Shown piece after piece: positions 28,218 to 33,659 of a stretch of DNA of 33,659 nt (positions are counted from its first letter, which is position 1; each line of letters opens with the position of its first letter). Below the pieces are notes generated by a model. The model ran no database searches, had not been told where the DNA came from, and was given only the letters and a program-made list of their open reading frames with translations. A program made the translations under genes and the position numbers. The stretch lies in contig NMRA01000092.1 of NCBI GenBank assembly GCA_002633005.1, positions 615,511 to 649,169 on the forward strand, read 5' to 3'. This DNA is from Phoronis australis. Its lineage: Eukaryota; Phoronida; Phoronidae.

Positions 28218-31200
28218 GTACAAAGCTGCCCACCCTCCCTCGTCGACGAAAAAACGGCCCACGAGAAAAAATAGAACACCTCGAATTCAAATAAGGGGCC
28301 GATGCAATACCTGGGACCAAGGCGGTGCCGAAACGGGCGCAACAAAGGTCTGTAGTGGAGCGGGTGAGACGGAGTTTGTGCAAACGATGCATTTTATATA
28401 ATAGGTATTTTGTGCCTATATGGTGAAGTGGCAGTTTGTGCTGGAACACCCAGGTGAAGGTCAGAGAGTTGGATGAAGTGTGACTAACACAAGGTCGTTT
28501 GTATATGTCCAAGCATCTTATCTAACTGCCAGATCTTCTGTAGCTTCAGGGTCTGTTTCATGTACGGTAACCCAACTTAAAACCCTCCCGTGTATTTGGG
28601 TTTATTGCAAAATGGAACCTTATGTAGAATTTCAAACTCCAAAAGTGAACCCTGTTGTAGGTAATTTTGTCAAAAAGACTCCCTACCGAATAAGTCCCAG
28701 TGTTAACAGTAGTGCGGTAATCTTAAGATGAATTACCAGTTCACTGACCTCCGCCTCCCTGGGCTACCAAACAACTGGCAAGTTTATCTAAGAGATTAAT
28801 TCCTAATTATGTCTGGCAAGAATACATATCAAACACTAATTACCAACGTGTTTCTAAAGAAACAAATTACTAGTTTACATTGTTGTTCAGACGAAGCCAC
28901 TTGAGGTGTTTTCAAAACAAGTTTTTATGTGATTAGTAAAGAAGTGTGAAATTTGATAAGTCATTACGCATAAATCTTGTGTGAAAATAACTTCCCATAG
29001 TAATAGTAACACGCCTCTGGCAGAATTTCAATTTCTACGTAGTCATGCCTTTAAAGGTGTATTTGCATGTTCTTAACTATGCTATTTGATAGCCGAACTA
29101 AACCACAATGCTATTTGAACATCATCTACGCTAAACAAAGTGCAGTTGAATTCATTGACAACTTGTAAATGTGAAAACAAAAAATCAGCAAATAGGTGAC
29201 CTTTACACTAACGATGTTTCTTGGGGGCTCACATAGCCCACATCATGGCAGTTCGACACATTCTTACTGGATGCGGTTGAGTGATTTAGGGCGAGCCATT
29301 TGCAACACATAACTCGTTCTTAAAAACATTTGGCAATTTTCAATTTACTTTACAATCACATTGTGGCTATAGGTTGTGTTTCTATCTAATTTGATCAAGC
29401 AATCAGAGGGATAAGAAAATTGGCATGTTAGTTCTACTTTAATGTTACAACTACTTCACTATACGTTATTCACAATATTATTTGTGATATTGTTATTATA
29501 ATAATGATAGACATTCATAATGATAATGAGGGTGGTTTTGTTATTCATTAGCTATGATAGTGAAGGGTGGTGCCTTTCGATGTGTCATAGTATATAAATA
29601 ACAATAACACCCTATTTTTGAAATAAAGGGACACAGCTGTTCCTTGATTGCCTCGTTAACATCATTTTGAATTGTTGGACTAGTGACATCACTAACCTGT
29701 CAGTTCTAATAATTAATGAGGCGTAGTTCGTTAACGTAAATGGCATAGTGTCAGTCAAATTGAAGGTGTTGATTGATTGTGCAATGACTACACACTTTCA
29801 GTTTGGTGACATGTTTGTGTTCTGTGAAAACATATGTAGGAAGCATTTCATTCCCCTGCATGTTTAACCCAGGGAGAGTATGGCCTTTTAGCTTCACTAA
29901 TAATTGTATTGTCAACAGTTGAACCTTGTTACAAAAACCTGGGACAAATGAAAGACGTTAGTTGTAACCGAGGTTTGCTGTAACCAAATCAACTTTTTTA
30001 GAGAAAGTAAGAACCATAAAACTCACCATTTTTTATGCAAGACTGTCCAACTGCATGCCCAGCCGTGTGTTAGGAAATCAGGTGCGACTGTGCGTCAGGC
30101 ATTGCGCGCAAATATGAAATTAATGAGTCCATGTGTGATCAGCTTTGTATTCGCACGGGCTGGTTCGGCGTAATTTGTTGCTGAAGTTATCCACAAGGAC
30201 ATCTAAATTTGTATATCTTTACCGTGAGATCAAGTTGGTCAAATTTTCAAGATACAAAGAAACATTAATGGTCAGTGACTATTTTTATGTAAGGATATGC
30301 TACAGTACTGCAAGAATTAATTTCTTTGGCAATGCAAATTGCCGACCTCAACACTCTTATCAAGCAGATCTCTTTCTCTGATTATTAATGAGGGGACAGT
30401 ATCTGAGGCAAACAACCAACGTGACTGTTTTTGAAATTGAAAAGCAAATAGCCTTTTTTGAATTTTTAAAATTCATGCCTTATAAAAGAAATTAGTGAAT
30501 AGGTTTTCTTCAGCATTGTAGCCATGCCACAACCATTATTTTGTGAATTGATTATTACCTGTTACTCACAGTTTGGCTTAGGCTCACTTGGCGTTGAGGT
30601 TACAAAACCCCAAATGTTTGTGTGGGAACTGTCTTGTGTGAAAGAAGGAACAAATTGAGACTTCCTGACACAGATCTTAAAATATTAAATCCAGGTCATT
30701 GATCTGTATTTGTACATGTAGTTGTCCATGATTTACCATCATGATTATTGTCATTAGAGATCGTATCTGTAATTATGCTGATGAGTCCTCAGTAGTTGAT
30801 GTTGTTGAAATCTTACATGCCGCTATCTTACTAATTAGACAGAAAAATGACAAACGATTGCGCAAATGGCCAAATGAAGTTATCTATTTTCTGCTAATGT
30901 GTGAATACTGACATAATGATTACCTGTGATGGGTAAAATTCGTGGTCAGTTAGTTGTGTCAAGTGATACTTCCTTCACATTGTCGGATGATTTATTTTTA
31001 CCATAGGTCTTCAACAGATGGGAAAAAATAAACTGGAATCAACCAATCGCAACACTCATGGTTCCCAATCTCAGACAAAAATAATTTTCAAAATTGCCTC
31101 GTTTTTATTTTTTTCAGGGGCTTCCAATGTTGTTGTGGATGCCCACGTTTGCGATATATTGTTGAGCCATAGGTATAGTACAGGACTTGAACAGGCATAA

Positions 31201-31952
31201 GTGGTAATTAAGTGCTGCATGTCTTTCATTGAAAAACCAGGAAATAGACCTTTCATAGGATATTGTGGACAACACTTCCTGACAGACAAGGTCAAAAGTG
31301 AACCACTTTGCCTAAAAGTGTAGATTATGTGTTGTTATGCGTTGGTTTCAGTTTGTTGATTAGTGATCCTTGGGATTAGTTGAATCCTTTTTTAATGACA
31401 TCTGGTTAATGAAACGTGGCACCATATTCATCTTGCTCGTCTCTCTCTGAATATGACTGTGTTGAATAATTAAGTACTTATGTTTAATGGATAGCCGTGT
31501 AACCATTAGCAATTTTTAATTAGAAAATTCACCATTTTGTTGATTATACATGTCAGAATTATCCATTGTTCCGCTAATAAATGATCTATTAAATAAAGTT
31601 CAGTTGTCTGAGAGCTGTATTTAATTATTGAGTTGGGCAGAAATTACTTTTGGAAAAAGGTAAATGTCCCATTACGTTCAGAAAAAAATATGTTGATGTA
31701 GAGATGAAGTTGGCACTTCCAACCAGTTTCAATAATTTACTTAATTTGCCTTGGTATTGTGTGTTGAATTAGAGATATGAATTTGGTTGCTGTTATATGT
31801 TAAAACCATCACTCTGGCCACAATGCGGTCATAAATTGTCAGGTGCATTGAGTACTTTATTAAGCTGCTGTTGTGCCTGATTTTGTTGACCTCGAGAATC
31901 TTCTACTTACAGCCAATTTCCTATATAGCGGTGACATAATGAGTACACCTCG
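28218..31952. other. Long stretch without recognised genes or repeats
   Basis: AT-rich. Open frames at 28210-28512 (minus) and 28480-28731 (plus) overlap and show no domain. An imperfect 17-bp inverted repeat spans 29531-29547 and 29595-29611 (GTTATTCA / TAAATAAC). At 31098-31116 a TTTTTATTTTTTTCAG-like acceptor is followed by short frames that stop quickly. Nothing else is supported. Confidence 0.4.
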
Positions 31953-31966
31953 TCACTAGATGGCGA
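31953..31966 (+). promoter_or_regulatory. CTCF-consensus-like site outside family A
   Basis: TCACTAGATGGCGA matches 12 of 14 positions of CCASYAGRKGGCRS. It lies in sequence with no other family A words, so it may be a unique-sequence site or chance. Confidence 0.2.
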
Positions 31967-33162
31967 TACGTAGTTGGTGGAGAGCGTTCTGCATGCTTTG
32001 GGTTGATTTAATGCAGTTAGGATATATCGAAGTGTTATTTTTGCAAATTCTTTGCAACCTTCGTCAAGCTGTTAGTGTTGTACACTGCGATGTTCAAACA
32101 ATTCACAGTCAGAAATTTCTGTGAATTGAAGATTGAATCGTATTTCACCTTTGTTTACTCCTCTTGTGTTGCACGCCAGTATCAGAAGTTGGGTGACTTG
32201 CAAACGCAACTCTCATGTGCTCACAGGAGATTTGCCTGTAAAATGTTTCCTATTAAAACATTAAGGTACCATATTGCCGCACCTTTAGGCTTGTGGGCCT
32301 ATATTGGAACTGATGCCTTTTTTGCGGCTTTTTTACCCAAGTGGTTCGCATATTGGCACATGCCTCTAAATTTCGCATGCGAGCCCATGTCCCCTGCATT
32401 GATTTGAATATGGGCACACCCGTTTTGACAACCGCTGTCCATCTTAATTGCAAATTTGTTGCATTTGCCTCCTTATCTTTAATGGCTCTTCTGAGGTACC
32501 TGTGCGTGTTCAAACCAATTGCTATCTGCCTTTCCTTATACGGCGTCTTCTTGTTACCATGCAAGTGCGAAAAGGCTGCTTCACATGTTTTCATGTAATT
32601 GAGGTTGGTTTACTCATGTTTTCTTGGGCTGCATTAAAACATCCTGATAAGTCCAATACATCCAGAATAACAGAATTTCATTTGAGGAAGTTTTTACGAT
32701 TTGATTATTGAGGTATCAACATCTTACAGCCATAAGCCGCTGCTGATTCTGGTGTTTTCCGTTTGAACCGCTCTCAAAAAATCTGGTCTCAATGCTTCAG
32801 ACGATTGCTGGGTTGTTATAAAAGTTGTAATCTGGAGCGAATAGTTTTGGGCTCAGTAGCCATGTTGTGAGACTCGAACTATTTCAAGTGATTAGTCTAT
32901 TTAGTAGCTGAACTTTTTAAGAAAATCCTTTAGGTCATTGATTTTCATAGAACTCTCCAATATTAGAATACTTATTAGCATCAGGGTCAGTGTGGCTGAC
33001 TTGGAGGTTGTAGATCATTTAGAATGTTATTTGATTGACAGGTTTTCTGGTTGACTGGAACATTGTCGATATGAATGAATTAGCCCACACAACTATACCA
33101 AGAAGAATTGTTTGCTCTATAATCAATAAAATCAATTTTGCCACCACTTAATATGTCATTAG
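31967..33162. other. Unannotated stretch with overlapping open frames
   Basis: Frames of 110 codons (plus, 32075-32407) and 113 codons (minus, 32253-32594) overlap. The minus-strand peptide is basic (RWTAVVKTGVPIFKSMQGTW, RTTWVKKPQKRHQFQYRP) and looks slightly more protein-like, but no family is recognised and no splice context is visible. Confidence 0.3.
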
Positions 33163-33240
33163 TTTCTTTCTGACTCTCCCTGTCTCCCTCTTCCTCCCTA
33201 TCAGTCTCTCACTCCCTCAATCTCCCTGACTGTTCATCTC
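33163..33240 (+). repeat. Polypyrimidine tract
   Basis: CT-rich run with repeated CTCCCT and CTCTC words, such as CTCTCCCTGTCTCCCTCTTC. Confidence 0.8.
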
Positions 33241-33415
33241 ATGAATGATCATTATTATACGAGTAATTCACTGAATGAACATGATTGCATATACATAAAG
33301 TGGTCCCTGTGTGTTTACCTCAACTTAAGTGCCATTCACTCACAGACTTACCTTAAAACAAGTTACTCCTGGAACAAGTTGTCGCTAGGTTTGTGTGCTG
33401 TCTGGACACTATTTA

Positions 33416-33485
33416 AAGTAGCGCAATGTACCCAACTTCTGACAACTTACTCTACATTATCGAGGTGGGGCAAGTTGCGCTACTT
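33416..33485. repeat. 11-bp perfect inverted repeat
   Basis: AAGTAGCGCAA (33416-33426) and its exact complement (33475-33485) enclose 48 nt. ACAAGTT / CAACTT words recur on both sides. Function unknown. Confidence 0.7.
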
Positions 33486-33659
33486 GTAATCACTGTGTGT
33501 CTGCAAAAGTGGGGTAGGGGGGAAGTAATTATCAGCTCTGGTGACATACAGACGGGTTTTCTCTTATGCACCATATTGGCATTTAAAGGTTTCATTTTCA
33601 CGCACTTAGCGACAATTTCTGCCTTCCCCTAGTTATCGGGTATGTACGGGTGTGTACGT

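Noticed and set aside
28210-28731. Overlapping open frames of 100 and 83 codons
   Set aside because: Opposite strands, no domain, no supported splice sites. Their length fits the locally higher GC content.
30776-30820. Possible fourth hammerhead (CTGATGA...GAAA)
   Set aside because: The bases between the two boxes do not form a stem II, and there is no stem III or GTC triplet in place.
31098-31200. Exon behind a TTTTTATTTTTTTCAG acceptor
   Set aside because: All frames after the acceptor stop within about 30 codons, none has a convincing donor, and the phase-0 frame expected from the candidate exon at 25886 stops after 15 codons.
32860-32945. B-box-like word on the minus strand (AGTTCGAGTCTC), possible tRNA or SINE
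   Set aside because: No A box at the right distance and no cloverleaf pairing upstream.
1-33659. CRISPR array, rRNA, integron or prokaryotic operon
   Set aside because: The repeats lack regular unique spacers, no conserved rRNA or tRNA sequence was recognised, and the coding style is eukaryotic remnants only.

Overview
This window looks like a repeat-dense, gene-poor stretch of an animal nuclear genome, most likely a marine invertebrate. It is AT-rich and has no long open reading frames or bacterial operon architecture. It does have metazoan-type splice signals, Penelope-like retroelements, LINE remnants, several families of inverted-repeat DNA transposons, and CTCF-consensus-like motifs. 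The species cannot be named from the sequence alone. No intact host gene is visible. Most open frames over 60 codons are chance frames or pieces of decayed mobile elements.

Layout. 1-700: an ETS/YY1-motif-rich stretch ending in a short tandem array of perfect hairpins. 740-2760: a diverged tandem array of ~430-445 bp units carrying CTCF-like motifs, interrupted by a LINE 3' end (2178-2484). 2831-3163: a small inverted-repeat element. 4081-5429: a DNA element with exon-like pieces, one ending in a SWIM-zinc-finger-like half motif at a GTATGT donor. 7135-7528: a ~0.4 kb MITE. 7914-9895: a ~2 kb element with a 5-bp target duplication, sitting against a broken Penelope-like GIY-YIG endonuclease (9918-10310, minus). 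12159-14050: a ~1.9 kb element carrying a frameshifted, unrecognised protein gene and a nested or adjacent MITE. 15728-16197 (minus): exon-like open segments, one behind a strong splice acceptor.

16265-24680 is the most informative part. It reads best as a Penelope-like element (PLE) on the minus strand. A terminal repeat with a hammerhead ribozyme core (about 24360) is followed by the ORF N-terminus (24336-23880). The ORF is then interrupted by about 6.5 kb of nested insertions. It resumes with the N-terminal part of the reverse transcriptase (17352-16995), an inverted terminal-repeat fragment carrying a second hammerhead core (16933-16970), the GIY-YIG endonuclease (16844-16446) and a second minus-strand terminal repeat with a degenerate hammerhead. 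The interrupting block holds 41-bp minisatellites, a GAGTA-array transposon (18554-19935), a LINE reverse transcriptase relic (20400-20816) and a 1.8 kb transposon with 26-bp perfect inverted ends (21691-23505).

24700-33659 has few recognisable repeats: one more copy of the CTCF-motif repeat, microsatellites and a 55-bp repeat with a strong hairpin. It also holds a possible first coding exon at 25886-25984 with a GTAAGT donor. The sequence to its right could be a long intron or intergenic DNA; no following exon could be supported.
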